Shown here piece by piece: positions 1-8,375 of a stretch of 64,000 nt of DNA (position 1 is its first letter; each line of letters starts with the position of its first letter). Under the pieces are notes generated by a model, which ran no database searches, was not told the DNA's origin, and saw only the letters and a list, made by a program, of their open reading frames with translations. The DNA comes from Fibrobacter sp. GTDB taxonomy: Bacteria; Fibrobacterota; Fibrobacteria; Fibrobacterales; Fibrobacteraceae. Where the stretch lies: positions 248,001 through 312,000 of the forward strand of contig JAFPWY010000009.1 in NCBI GenBank assembly GCA_017412605.1, given 5' to 3'. The position numbers and the translations under genes are program-made.

Positions 1-290
1 TGATTACCGCCGGCACAAGCGTCAACGAGACCATGCAGGCCCTTTCGCAGATGGAGAACGCCAACGTGGTCGGCCTCCTCATCTCCGTAGACCGCCGCGA
101 ACGCCTTGAAAACGGAAAGTCCGCTTTGCAGGACGTGCAGGACCATTATGGTCTGGAAGCCCGCTCCATCGTGAGCATCGACGACATCATCAAGTTCCTT
201 GAGGTAGAAGAGAACCGCAAGGCAATCAATGCCCCGGAAGGAATCCTTGAAAAGGTCTACGCCTACCGTGAGCAGTGGGGCGTAAAGTAA
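1..290 (+). CDS. pyrE: Orotate phosphoribosyltransferase, C-terminal part
   Basis: This is the last ~95 residues of PyrE, which joins orotate to PRPP to make OMP in pyrimidine synthesis in the cytoplasm. The frame is open at the left edge and begins with the ITAGT stretch of the PRPP-binding loop. It then reads through a conserved LISVDRRER strand and an SIVSIDDIIKFLE helix, and ends in the typical AYREQWGVK tail. The order and spacing match the end of the E. coli enzyme. The N-terminal two thirds lie outside the window. The next gene starts 33 bases downstream on the same strand, so the two may be co-transcribed, though their functions look unrelated. Confidence 0.9.
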   Translation, partial: ITAGTSVNETMQALSQMENANVVGLLISVDRRERLENGKSALQDVQDHYGLEARSIVSIDDIIKFLEVEENRKAINAPEGILEKVYAYREQWGVK

Positions 291-323
291 GCGGAGCCTG
301 CTTCGCGTTGGGGTACCCGGAAG

Positions 324-1016
324 ATGAAGACCGTACTGCATTTTGCAATTTGCATCCTTACGATGTGCATTCTTTGCGGATGCGGTCAGTCTTACTGTTG
401 GCATCAATCCCATCCCAGCTACAAAAAGGCACCGACCGACTCCATCGCAGTCACGGGACTCGACGAAGCTTTCGTGGTGACGCGGTCCAGCTGGTTCGCC
501 AAGCGACTTGAAATCAGCAAGGATAGCATCCAGACCTTCACAAGCCACTTCTGTTCCAAGGCTTTCCTCGAACAGTTGCAAAAGTCCTACAAGTCCGTAA
601 CGGTCATCCCCGATGTTGCTTTCAGTCATTTTCCCGAAGAAAGCCAAAAACTGGACACCCGCATTTTCATGAAGGGGCGCCTTCCTGAACAGGGAATCGT
701 CGTGAAGGATTCCGCAGGCAATGTTCCTGCTTACATCCTGATTATTCACGAATTTACCCTGGGAACAGATCTACAGCGGGAAAACTTCTACGATTATGCG
801 CTCATCCACAACGAGGCGCCCGAAAAAAAGACATCCCAAAACCTTTCGGCAATCGTCTCGTACACGCTCTGGGACAACATGAAGCAGCGCCCGCTTTACA
901 GTGCGGTCAATCAGGTCGACCAGCCTAACGTGAAACTCACGCTGAACGACATCAGCAAAATTGTCGCGTCATCGGTGCAGCAAATCAAGCAGGAACTAAC
1001 GGCAGGGGTGAAATAA
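324..1016 (+). CDS. Putative lipoprotein of unknown function
   Basis: A 230-residue protein with a lipoprotein signal: a short basic start, a hydrophobic stretch (residues 4-18) and a lipobox LCGC followed by a Gly/Gln/Ser-rich stretch. It should be lipidated and sit in the periplasm or outer membrane. The mature part has no motif I recognise; it is mixed alpha/beta, with a strand-rich middle (ILIIHEFTLG) and a C-terminal helix (SKIVASSVQQIKQEL). Its stop overlaps the next start (TAATG at 1014-1018), implying translational coupling to the exported protein that follows. The two probably act together at the envelope. Function is unknown. Confidence 0.7.
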   Translation: MKTVLHFAICILTMCILCGCGQSYCWHQSHPSYKKAPTDSIAVTGLDEAFVVTRSSWFAKRLEISKDSIQTFTSHFCSKAFLEQLQKSYKSVTVIPDVAFSHFPEESQKLDTRIFMKGRLPEQGIVVKDSAGNVPAYILIIHEFTLGTDLQRENFYDYALIHNEAPEKKTSQNLSAIVSYTLWDNMKQRPLYSAVNQVDQPNVKLTLNDISKIVASSVQQIKQELTAGVK

Positions 1017-2272
1017 TGAAACGATTCATCCTCGCCATACTGATTTTCGTTTGCTCGGCATTTGCCGACAACATCTTTTTTCACAATCACTGGACCCTAT
1101 GGAAGGACGCCGACGTGCTCATCTGGAGTACGGACAAGGTCCCTGCTCTTGATTCCAAGGAATTCTGCCTTTCCCTCAAGCGCAACAACACGGGCATTGG
1201 GGAACCCAAATGCCGCGTATTCGGCGAATGGGAGCGCGATTCCATAGCAGTACGCTACTCCGGATGGCTCATTGCCAACATGGAAGGAAACGTCAAGGCC
1301 GAGCATCTCCGGGCAAGGCACCCGGCCATGGTCGCAAAAATTGAATCCATTGAGGACAAGCTCATCCTTTTCATCGGGGAACGCGACGGGAAAATTTACG
1401 CAGCAACATTCGATGAAAATGCGGCCGAGCCCGTTGCAGCGGGAGTTTTCGAAAAAACCGGAGACAAGATTGCCCTGGGCGACAAAATTGCCGCAGCCTT
1501 TTTTGACGGGGCAGCAAAGCGTAGGCTAACCAAGGAAGAACGGGCCAAGAGGATGACCGAACCGGACGAATCTTACAAGGAGGTTCCCGGCTTCCAGGGA
1601 TGGGCGGGCGTGGCCGTAGGATATTCCCAGGCAAAAATTCCCCTAACGCCGGACAACTGGTACAGTAGCCACACCGAAAGCAGGGTAAGGAACTACCGCA
1701 TAACAAAAGATTCTGCAAGCCTCTGGAACTTCATCGACGATTCAGACCCGCAACTTGCCCTATATGCCGGAGGCACATGGTATGGCTTTATCGGGGCTGA
1801 ACTGATGTACCGATACGCTTACCACAAGGTAAAAACAGACAACAAGGACACTGTCTATCAGGAACTCAGCTACTGGGGATTCCACCAGCACGAAATTGGC
1901 ATCAATGTGGTCCTGTCCAGGACGTACACCCACACAAAATGGTTCAAGACAACCCCGTTTGCGTTCGTCGGATTCCAGTACAGTTTCTTTGTAGAAGACA
2001 TCGGACTCAAGGACGACAGCAAAGAGCACTCCAAGGCCTATGACGTCCGCATAAAATTCGAAGACTCCTACAAGGGAGCCCTGGTGGGCATCGGAAGCCA
2101 TTTCGTATTCTTCAACCATTATGGACTTGGCCTAAGAGCGGGCATTTCTTCCCGCGGAAGGAATATCGAAGAAGACCCGAGCCCCGAAGCAGCCGCAGAG
2201 CCTACGACCATCGGGAGCTCGACTATCGACTGTTTCATCAACCTGGGCCTGGAATACCACTTCAGCATGTAG
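1016..2272 (+). CDS. Secreted, probably outer-membrane beta-barrel protein
   Basis: A 418-residue protein with a classical signal peptide (MKRFILAILIFVCSAFA, cleavage before DN). The first ~170 residues look like a soluble domain. From about residue 190 onward, alternating Tyr/Trp/Gly-rich segments (GWAGVAVGYS, LYAGGTWYGFIGAEL, FAFVGFQYSFF) suggest an 8-12 strand outer-membrane barrel, and the chain ends in FSM after an LGLEYHF strand. No family was recognised. It is coupled to the upstream lipoprotein by a one-base stop/start overlap, so a lipoprotein-barrel pair is likely. The barrel assignment is inferred from strand pattern only. Confidence 0.65.
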   Translation: MKRFILAILIFVCSAFADNIFFHNHWTLWKDADVLIWSTDKVPALDSKEFCLSLKRNNTGIGEPKCRVFGEWERDSIAVRYSGWLIANMEGNVKAEHLRARHPAMVAKIESIEDKLILFIGERDGKIYAATFDENAAEPVAAGVFEKTGDKIALGDKIAAAFFDGAAKRRLTKEERAKRMTEPDESYKEVPGFQGWAGVAVGYSQAKIPLTPDNWYSSHTESRVRNYRITKDSASLWNFIDDSDPQLALYAGGTWYGFIGAELMYRYAYHKVKTDNKDTVYQELSYWGFHQHEIGINVVLSRTYTHTKWFKTTPFAFVGFQYSFFVEDIGLKDDSKEHSKAYDVRIKFEDSYKGALVGIGSHFVFFNHYGLGLRAGISSRGRNIEEDPSPEAAAEPTTIGSSTIDCFINLGLEYHFSM

Positions 2273-2325
2273 CTTTTTTGTTAAGTGCGTCACACGGGGG
2301 GCTATGGGAGCCGCCTAAAAATTGC

Positions 2326-2333
2326 TACATTTG
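2326..2333 (+). promoter_or_regulatory. TAnnTTTG promoter element before DEAD-box helicase gene
   Basis: TACATTTG matches the -7 element TAnnTTTG of Bacteroidota primary promoters. It ends 8 bases before the ATG at 2342 and no Shine-Dalgarno sequence lies between, so the transcript may be leaderless or nearly so. No -33 TTTG is seen at the usual distance. Confidence 0.4.
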
Positions 2334-2341
2334 GGCGCACT

Positions 2342-3739
2342 ATGAGTGAAGAAATTATCGAAGAAAAGAAAGAAGAAAAAGTCAATCCGTTCCTAACCCC
2401 AGTCAAGATTATCGAACCCGAGCACAAGCTCCCCGACTACACCTTTGACATGCTCCCCGAAGAGCAAAAGGCAATCCTTGCACAGCATGGCTGGACCGAC
2501 CTGATGCCCGTCCAGAGAAAGACCATCCCCTACATGCTCGCCGCCCGCGACATGCTGGTTCAATCCAAGACCGGTTCGGGAAAGACCGGTGCCTACGTTT
2601 TGCCGCTTTTGCAGGTCATCGTCCGCGACCACCTATATCCGCAGGCTCTTATCCTCGTGCCGACGCGCGAACTCTGCTTGCAGGTGGAAGACGAAATTGA
2701 AAAGCTCTCCGCAGGCACGGGCATACGCTCGGTCGCCATTTTCGGCGGTGTAAGTTACGAACCGCAGCTCAAGGCGCTCAAGAACGGTGTCCACATCATC
2801 GTTGCGACCCCGGGCCGTCTGATGGACCACGTGCAGCGCGGCAACGTCGACTTTCTCGACATCCGCGACCTGATTCTTGACGAGGCCGATGAAATGCTTT
2901 CGATGGGTTTCTACCCCGATATGCAGAAAATCCGCCGTTACCTACCCAAGATGATTTCGTGCACGATGTTCAGCGCGACCATCCCGCAGACCGTCAAGAG
3001 CCTCGCCCGCGAATTCCAGCGCCCGAGCGCCGAATTCCTCTCGCTCAGCTACGACAAGGTCATCGCAAACAACCTGGAGCACCGCTGGTACCCCTGCGAC
3101 GTGATGGACAAGGATTCCATGACCATCAAGGTGCTGGAATACTACAATCCCGACAGCTGCATGATTTTCTGCAACAAGAAATCCGACGTGAGTTACCTGG
3201 AACAGGTGCTTTCCGGCTACGGATTCCAAGTGGGAGCCCTGAGTGGCGACGTGGCCCAGGCCATGCGTGAAAAGACTCTGACCGCCTTCCGCGAAAAGAA
3301 AATCCGCATTCTCATCTGCACCGACGTAGCAGCCCGCGGCATCGACGTGGACCATGTAACCCATGTTCTCGTCTACGACCATCCGGCTGACCACGAAGTC
3401 TACGTGCACCGCAGCGGACGTACCGCCCGTGCCGGCAAGAGTGGTCTCTGCATTTCGCTCATCACCCCGGTCGAAGAAATCGAAATCAGGCAGACCGCAG
3501 CAGACTTCGGCATCAACTTCATCAAGATGGAACCGCTCACGGGCGAAGAAATCGCAAAGAAGGTTAGCGAACGCACCCGTCTCCGCCTGGAAGAAGTCCG
3601 CAAGCACTTCGGTGGCCAGAAGGCGACCGAACGCATCAGCCGCATGCTCCCGCTCGTGAAGGAACTCGCGAACGGCACCGAAGACGAACAGATGCTGCTT
3701 GCATACCTGGTAGACAAATTTGCATGGAAGAAGGCGTAA
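2342..3739 (+). CDS. DEAD-box ATP-dependent RNA helicase
   Basis: A 465-residue helicase that unwinds RNA duplexes using ATP, acting in ribosome assembly, mRNA turnover or cold adaptation. Motifs appear in order: GWTDLMPVQ region, motif I SKTGSGKT, LVPTREL (Ia), TPGR (Ib), DEAD (II), SAT (III), CTDVAARGID (V) and HRSGRTARAG (VI). The C-terminus is short and lacks the long basic tail of DeaD, so RhlE/CshA-like is a fair description. The frame extends upstream to 2285, but ATG 2342 is preferred: it opens on an acidic leader (SEEIIEEKKEEK) and has a promoter-like element just upstream. map follows at once and the two probably form an operon. Confidence 0.93.
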   Translation: MSEEIIEEKKEEKVNPFLTPVKIIEPEHKLPDYTFDMLPEEQKAILAQHGWTDLMPVQRKTIPYMLAARDMLVQSKTGSGKTGAYVLPLLQVIVRDHLYPQALILVPTRELCLQVEDEIEKLSAGTGIRSVAIFGGVSYEPQLKALKNGVHIIVATPGRLMDHVQRGNVDFLDIRDLILDEADEMLSMGFYPDMQKIRRYLPKMISCTMFSATIPQTVKSLAREFQRPSAEFLSLSYDKVIANNLEHRWYPCDVMDKDSMTIKVLEYYNPDSCMIFCNKKSDVSYLEQVLSGYGFQVGALSGDVAQAMREKTLTAFREKKIRILICTDVAARGIDVDHVTHVLVYDHPADHEVYVHRSGRTARAGKSGLCISLITPVEEIEIRQTAADFGINFIKMEPLTGEEIAKKVSERTRLRLEEVRKHFGGQKATERISRMLPLVKELANGTEDEQMLLAYLVDKFAWKKA

Positions 3740-3741
3740 TC

Positions 3742-4503
3742 ATGGCCAAGATCAAAGTTAAATCTGCAAAAGAAATCGAACTCATCCGCGATGCGGGTGC
3801 CCTCGCCGCCGAAACACTCATCCGCGCAGGCGAAATGTGCAAACCGGGCGTATCCACGCTCGAAATCGACGAGTTCATCGGCGACTACACACGCCAGCAC
3901 AAAGGCATTTCGGCCTGCATGGGCTACCACGGCTATCCGCGTTACGCCTGCATCAGCATCAACGAAGTCGTGTGCCACGGCATTCCCGACGCAAAGACCA
4001 TCCTCAAGGACGGTGACATCGTGAACATCGACATCACGACCATCCTTTCGGGCTACCATGGCGACACATCCGCCATGTTCTGCGTGGGCAAGGTCTCTGA
4101 CATCGCCCGTGAACTGGTCGACACGGCCAAGTTCTGCATGGAAGAAGGCATCCGCGCCGCAGGCGAGCAGGGAGCTCACTGGTACGACATCGGCTGCGCC
4201 ATCCAGGATATTGCCGACGAGCACGGTTTCAGCGTGGTCGAAGACTACTGCGGACACGGCATCGGCCGTGGATTCCACGAAGAACCGACCGTACTGCACT
4301 TCCGCAACTACGAACGCGGCCCCTTCATCGAAGTCGGAAACGTCTTTACCGTTGAACCCATGATTAACGTTGGCCGTCCGGGCACCAAGACGCTCTCCGA
4401 CGGTTGGACGGCCGTGACCCGCGATGGCAGCCTCAGCGCCCAGTGGGAACATACCGTCGTGAAGACGAAGGACGGCATCGACATCCTCACGTTGCCGAGG
4501 TAA
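3742..4503 (+). CDS. map: Methionine aminopeptidase, type I
   Basis: Removes the initiator methionine from nascent proteins. The pita-bread fold residues are present: metal ligands Asp in NIDIT and GDTSAMF, His in GHGIGRGFHEEP, Glu in FTVEPMI and Glu in QWEHTVV. The ~253-residue length is typical of the short bacterial type I enzyme. An in-frame ATG at 3724 would overlap the helicase gene. ATG 3742 is chosen because it lies two bases after the helicase stop, has an AAGG-type ribosome site in the preceding codons and opens on MAKIKVKSAKEIELIRDAG, the usual family N-terminus. The helicase-map spacing indicates co-transcription. Confidence 0.96.
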   Translation: MAKIKVKSAKEIELIRDAGALAAETLIRAGEMCKPGVSTLEIDEFIGDYTRQHKGISACMGYHGYPRYACISINEVVCHGIPDAKTILKDGDIVNIDITTILSGYHGDTSAMFCVGKVSDIARELVDTAKFCMEEGIRAAGEQGAHWYDIGCAIQDIADEHGFSVVEDYCGHGIGRGFHEEPTVLHFRNYERGPFIEVGNVFTVEPMINVGRPGTKTLSDGWTAVTRDGSLSAQWEHTVVKTKDGIDILTLPR

Positions 4504-4504
4504 C

Positions 4505-4864
4505 ATGTCTCTCCTAGCCAATCTCCGAGACCGGGCCATCGAGTCCTTCATCCGCAAGAACGAGACTGTTCTGCGTTTCGGCGATATTGAGGAGGTTTCC
4601 ATAGATTCCAATGCCCGTATAGCCGATGTCAGAATTATCCTCCGCGGGGAATCCGAGACAACGTTGTTCAGGGGATACTATGGTTTTGACGAAGGCGAAA
4701 AGGGCACGGAGCTCGTTGTCGAGAAAATTACCTGCGAGCGCACCTGGATCAACGAGGCACTAAAACTGGCCCTGAATGGTAGAAGCCTGCGCTTCCCCAT
4801 CGCCGACTACAGCGGGGAAAAACTCTCCGGCATCGCCGGCGGAATTGCAAAGATTATTTTTTAG
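4505..4864 (+). CDS. Conserved-looking small cytoplasmic protein, unknown
   Basis: A 119-residue protein starting one base after the map stop codon, so almost certainly translated from the same mRNA. It has no signal or membrane segment. It begins with a helix (LANLRDRAIESFIRKN), has a beta-rich middle (ADVRIILRGESETTLFRGYYGF) and a Gly/Ile-rich end (LSGIAGGIAKIIF). The motif-free middle repeats an Asp/Glu pattern but shows no catalytic signature. I do not recognise the family. Position suggests a link with protein maturation or simply hitch-hiking in the helicase-map operon. Confidence 0.65.
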   Translation: MSLLANLRDRAIESFIRKNETVLRFGDIEEVSIDSNARIADVRIILRGESETTLFRGYYGFDEGEKGTELVVEKITCERTWINEALKLALNGRSLRFPIADYSGEKLSGIAGGIAKIIF

Positions 4865-5045
4865 GCGCGAGGCTCGAGCGATGAGCCATGAGCCATGAGC
4901 AATGAGCAATGAGGTATTTTTTCCGTAATTTTACCTCTCATCGCTGACGGCTCAGAGAGAGCCGAAGGCGAACGGTCTCATAGCTCAAAGGCACGGAGTG
5001 CCGACCTCATTGCTCAAAGCGAAGCGACCTCATAGCCCATCGCCC
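4865..5045. repeat. Palindrome-rich intergenic repeat block
   Basis: Non-coding stretch built from short repeated words. At 4881-4913 the words ATGAGCC and ATGAGCA repeat in tandem. A perfect 12-base inverted repeat links 4904-4915 (GAGCAATGAGGT) with 5004-5015 (ACCTCATTGCTC). Inside lie two small perfect hairpins: GGCTC/GAGCC near 4948-4962 and GGCAC/GTGCC at 4991-5003. The words ACCTCAT and GCTCA recur several times. The word GGCGAACGG also occurs in the block at 30.8-31.1 kb. No ORF fits. It may be a degenerate mobile repeat or a structured RNA/terminator cluster. Confidence 0.65.
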
Positions 5046-5080
5046 TTAAATATGTATATTATCTCCATAAGGAGCTTCCT

Positions 5081-5743
5081 ATGGACGACTGCAATGACGA
5101 AAAAAAGTTTGACAAAATAAAGGAACGGGTGGAGTCCATCCTGGTGGACCTGATTACCGACATCCCGGATTCTCTGTACACCGCAACCGCCGATCCCGAA
5201 GAAAAAATCAAGAGGCTCACCCAGAAGGCCGCCATCAAGGCATCTGCGGTCAGCACGACGCTTTCCGTGCCGGCGGGCTTTACCGGCATCCTGACATCCA
5301 TCCCCGACATTGCTGCCATCTGGCGCATCCAGGCGCAGCTTGTCTCCGACATCGCGATGACCTACGGCAAATTCGCCCTGCTCACCCGCGAAGCCATGGT
5401 CTGGTGCCTTTTCCGCCACAGTGCGGCCCAACTCGTACGGGATGTCGCCGTACGTACCGGGAGCCGGATCGTGATCCAGAAACTCTCTTTCGCGGCTCTC
5501 GAGGCCCTGCTGAGAAAAATCGGGCTCAAGATTTCGACCCGGTTTGCCGGACGAGCCGCCCTTCGCGCCATCCCCATCATCGGGGCAATCGGCAACGGGG
5601 CATACTCCTACTACGACACCTACGAAGTCGGGAAGACCGCGGCAGCCTACTTCAAGGCCCTCGCCGACCAGGAAAGCAAGGATGCCGAAGAAAAAACCGA
5701 CACCGAAGCGGAAAAACAGGACGAGACCGAAACCGCAAATTAG
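5081..5743 (+). CDS. EcsC-family-like protein
   Basis: A 220-residue protein resembling the EcsC family (membrane-associated proteins of unclear role, named from the Bacillus Ecs transporter locus). The family-like core is the helical hairpin around VPAGFTGILTSIPDIAAIWRI followed by QAQLVSDIAMTYGK. A second Gly/Ala-rich amphipathic segment, AIPIIGAIGNGAYSYYDTYEVG, follows near residues 165-190. The last ~25 residues are strongly acidic (EEKTDTEAEKQDETE). The start has a good TAAGGAG site at 5068-5074 and a TATATTAT element at 5055-5062. It is a single gene with its own terminator at 5789. Family membership is inferred from the hydrophobic pattern. Confidence 0.65.
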   Translation: MDDCNDEKKFDKIKERVESILVDLITDIPDSLYTATADPEEKIKRLTQKAAIKASAVSTTLSVPAGFTGILTSIPDIAAIWRIQAQLVSDIAMTYGKFALLTREAMVWCLFRHSAAQLVRDVAVRTGSRIVIQKLSFAALEALLRKIGLKISTRFAGRAALRAIPIIGAIGNGAYSYYDTYEVGKTAAAYFKALADQESKDAEEKTDTEAEKQDETETAN

Positions 5744-5788
5744 CGAAATCCGCTCAAAACACGCAAATCGGCCAACTTCTACGGAAAC

Positions 5789-5816
5789 GCCCCCTTGAGA
5801 GGGGGCTTATTTTTTT
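5789..5816 (+). terminator. Rho-independent terminator after EcsC-like gene
   Basis: Stem GCCCCCT / AGGGGGC (5789-5795 with 5800-5806), loop TGAG, followed by a T-rich run to 5816. It separates the EcsC-like gene from fusA. Confidence 0.9.
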
Positions 5817-5817
5817 C

Positions 5818-5825
5818 TACATTTG
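5818..5825 (+). promoter_or_regulatory. TAnnTTTG promoter element of fusA
   Basis: TACATTTG followed by CGCCC sits directly after the upstream terminator and 43 bases before the fusA ATG. It fits the Bacteroidota -7 consensus. The terminator T-run occupies the place where a -33 element would be expected. Confidence 0.5.
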
Positions 5826-5868
5826 CGCCCAAACTTCAATAACATCAACTCCATTAGTGGAATAAAAT

Positions 5869-7998
5869 ATGAAAAACATTGAAAAGCACAGAAATATTGG
5901 TATTTCTGCCCACATCGACTCCGGTAAGACCACCCTTACCGAACGTATCCTCTACTTCACAAAGCGTATCCACGCTATTCACGAAGTCCGTGGCAAGGAC
6001 GGCGTCGGTGCCACGATGGACTCCATGGAACTTGAACGCGAACGCGGCATCACGATTCAGTCCGCCGCCACCTTCGCAAACTGGACCCACACCAAGTCCG
6101 GCGAACAGGACTCCATCAACATCATCGATACCCCGGGGCACGTGGACTTCACGATCGAAGTGGAACGTTCCCTCCGCGTGCTCGATGGCGCCATCCTGGT
6201 GCTCACGGGCGTCGAAGGTGTCCAGTCCCAGTCTATTACTGTTGACCGCCAGATGAAGCGCTACCATGTGCCGCGCGTCGTGTTCGTGAACAAGTGCGAC
6301 CGCTCCGGTGCAAACCCGCTCCGCGTGGCTGTCATGCTCAAGGAAAAGCTCAACCACAAGCCCTGCGTCATGCAGATTCCTATCGGTCTCGAGGACCAAC
6401 TGAAGGGCGTGGTCGACCTTATCGAAATGAAGGCCTACTACTTCGAAGGCGCCAACGGCGACGACATGATCGAAAAGGATATCCCTGCCGAACTCGTCGA
6501 CCAGGCCAACGAATACCGCGAAAAGCTCGTTGACTGCTGCGCTGACTACAGCGACGAAGTGATGGAACTCGCCATGGAAGGCAAGTACGGTGTCGACGAC
6601 ATCGACAAGAACCTCCTCAAGACCACCATCCGCAAGGCCACGATCAGCCTCGACATCACTCCGGTGTTCATGGGTTCCGCCCACAAGAACATTGGCGTGC
6701 AGAAGCTCCTTGACGGTGTTATTGACTACCTCCCGTGCCCGACCGACGTCGAAAACAAGGCCCTCGACCTCGACAACAACGAAGCTGAAGTCGTCCTCAA
6801 GAGCGACGACAACGAACCGCTCGTCTGCTACGCGTTCAAGCTCGTGAACGACCGCTATGGCCAGCTCACCTACGTCCGCGTGTACCAGGGCACCCTCAGG
6901 AAGGGCGACATGATCACCAACATGGCCACCGGCAAGAAGGTGTCCGTGGGCCGTCTCGTGCGTATGCACGCCGACGAAATGGTGGACATCACCGAAGCCG
7001 GCGCCGGCGACATCGTTGCCCTGTTCGGCATCGACTGCGCCTCCGGTACGACCTTCACCGACGGCAAGAACCACTACAACATGACTTCCATGCACGTTCC
7101 TAACCCGGTTATCGAACTTGTTATCGAAGCCAAGAACCGCGACGACCTCGACAACATGTCCAAGGCCCTCAACCGCTTCACCAAGGAAGACCCGACGTTC
7201 CAGGTCGAAGTCAACAAGGAATCCGGCGAAACCATCATCAAGGGTATGGGCGAACTTCACCTCGACGTGTACATCGAACGTATGCGCCGCGAATACAAGG
7301 TCGACGTCCAGACGGGTGCTCCGCAGGTGGCCTACCGCGAAACCATTACTCGCGAAGCCAAGTTCGAATACACTCACAAGAAGCAGACCGGTGGTTCGGG
7401 TCAGTTCGCTAAGATGTCCGGCGTGATGCGCCCGATGCCTGTCGAAGGCGACTCCGAAAAGGTCTACAACTTCGTGAACTCCGTCGTCGGCGGCCGCATT
7501 CCTAAGGAATACATCCCGTCTTGCGACAAGGGCTTCCAGAGCTGCATGCAGGCCGGTTCCCTCATCGGCTTCCCGGTCGTGGGTATCGAAATGGAAGTTC
7601 AGGACGGTGCTTTCCACCCGGTCGACTCCTCTGACATGGCGTTCCAGATTTGTGCCCGCATGGCTTTCCGCGAAGCTTTCGAAAAGGCCGGCGCCCAGAT
7701 CCTCGAACCGATCATGAAGGTCGAAATTGCCACCCCGACCGAGTTCCAGGGCAACGTTGTTGGTAACGTCTCCCAGCGTCGCGGTACCATCACCGGTACG
7801 AGCGAAGAAATGGGCACGACGACCATCACCGCCGAAGTCCCGCTTTCCGAAATGTTCGGTTACGCCACGGACCTCCGCTCCATGACTCAGGGTAAGGCCG
7901 AGTTCACCATGGAATTTGCAAAGTACGCTCCGGTGCCGCGCAACATCCAGGAAGAACTCATCAAGAAGTACGGCGACAAGGCCAAGGCCCGCGCCTAA
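5869..7998 (+). CDS. fusA: Elongation factor G, spirochaete/mitochondrial-type
   Basis: A 709-residue translocation GTPase. Domain I has P-loop AHIDSGKTT, switch [12 protein letters not shown]3 DTPGHVDF and G4 NKCD. Domains II-V follow, with the domain IV segment [11 protein letters not shown] and a C-terminal half of normal length. Ser after AHID and the run [20 protein letters not shown] are typical of the spd-EFG1/mitochondrial EF-G1 branch, not the common AHIDAGKTT EF-G. In spirochaetes that type does translocation while a partner EF-G2 works in recycling; whether a second EF-G exists here cannot be seen. Codon choice is highly biased, as expected for strong expression. It is monocistronic, with a promoter element at 5818 and a terminator at 8023. 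Confidence 0.95.
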   Translation: MKNIEKHRNIGISAHIDSGKTTLTERILYFTKRIHAIHEVRGKDGVGATMDSMELERERGITIQSAATFANWTHTKSGEQDSINIIDTPGHVDFTIEVERSLRVLDGAILVLTGVEGVQSQSITVDRQMKRYHVPRVVFVNKCDRSGANPLRVAVMLKEKLNHKPCVMQIPIGLEDQLKGVVDLIEMKAYYFEGANGDDMIEKDIPAELVDQANEYREKLVDCCADYSDEVMELAMEGKYGVDDIDKNLLKTTIRKATISLDITPVFMGSAHKNIGVQKLLDGVIDYLPCPTDVENKALDLDNNEAEVVLKSDDNEPLVCYAFKLVNDRYGQLTYVRVYQGTLRKGDMITNMATGKKVSVGRLVRMHADEMVDITEAGAGDIVALFGIDCASGTTFTDGKNHYNMTSMHVPNPVIELVIEAKNRDDLDNMSKALNRFTKEDPTFQVEVNKESGETIIKGMGELHLDVYIERMRREYKVDVQTGAPQVAYRETITREAKFEYTHKKQTGGSGQFAKMSGVMRPMPVEGDSEKVYNFVNSVVGGRIPKEYIPSCDKGFQSCMQAGSLIGFPVVGIEMEVQDGAFHPVDSSDMAFQICARMAFREAFEKAGAQILEPIMKVEIATPTEFQGNVVGNVSQRRGTITGTSEEMGTTTITAEVPLSEMFGYATDLRSMTQGKAEFTMEFAKYAPVPRNIQEELIKKYGDKAKARA

Positions 7999-8022
7999 TT
8001 CCTGGCAAAGCATTAAAGAAGA

Positions 8023-8052
8023 CCTGCGGAATTTTCCGCAGGCCTTTTTTTT
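8023..8052 (+). terminator. Terminator of fusA
   Basis: Perfect stem CCTGCGGAA / TTCCGCAGG (8023-8031 with 8034-8042) followed by eight T at 8045-8052. It lies 25 bases after the fusA stop. Confidence 0.92.
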
Positions 8053-8077
8053 GCTCCCCCCCCCCACACACAAAAGG

Positions 8078-8106
8078 AAAATCCCGCAGGGTTCCTGCGG
8101 GATTTT
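8078..8106. terminator. Second, symmetric terminator-like hairpin
   Basis: Perfect 13-base inverted repeat AAAATCCCGCAGG / CCTGCGGGATTTT with loop GTT. The A and T flanks make it able to act on either strand. Its core word CCTGCGG is shared with the fusA terminator just upstream, so the pair looks like a duplication. A run of ten C (8056-8065) lies between them. Confidence 0.75.
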
Positions 8107-8300
8107 ATATATGGAATAGAAAGTAGAAAAGTGCTACTCTTCGATCTTACCCCGCGGTCCGATCCGGCATCCCTTCTCCAAGACCAAGATGGAAGAGTAT
8201 CACTCCTATAAGATAACGCCTTGTCAACCACATAGGAACGACTTTTTTCAAAATCCATGTTCCTATAGAGAACACTCCAACATGGAATACGACACAAAAA
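8107..8300. other. Non-coding stretch upstream of lipoprotein gene
   Basis: Together with the two terminators this makes a gap of ~375 bases between fusA and the next gene. No convincing ORF is present on either strand. The one structure seen is the inverted repeat ATAGGAAC / GTTCCTAT (8232-8239 and 8259-8266, 19-base loop), ending 35 bases before a promoter-like -35 hexamer at 8301. Confidence 0.5.
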
Positions 8301-8329
8301 TTGAAAAAAAAGTGCATTTTCCCTATTCT
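8301..8329 (+). promoter_or_regulatory. Sigma70-like promoter of lipoprotein gene
   Basis: TTGAAA (8301-8306), a 17-base spacer and TATTCT (8324-8329). The leader to the ATG at 8376 carries AAGGAG at 8361-8366. Confidence 0.45.
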
Positions 8330-8375
8330 TTTCCGCTGTAGGATATATATCCTTGTCAGTAAGGAGATTCACTAT

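Noticed and set aside
5854-8073. 739-codon open frame antisense to fusA
   Set aside because: fusA is unmistakable. The opposite frame stays open because its biased GAC/GTC-rich codons rarely give stops in reverse; its product is low-complexity Val/Asp/His-rich with no motif.
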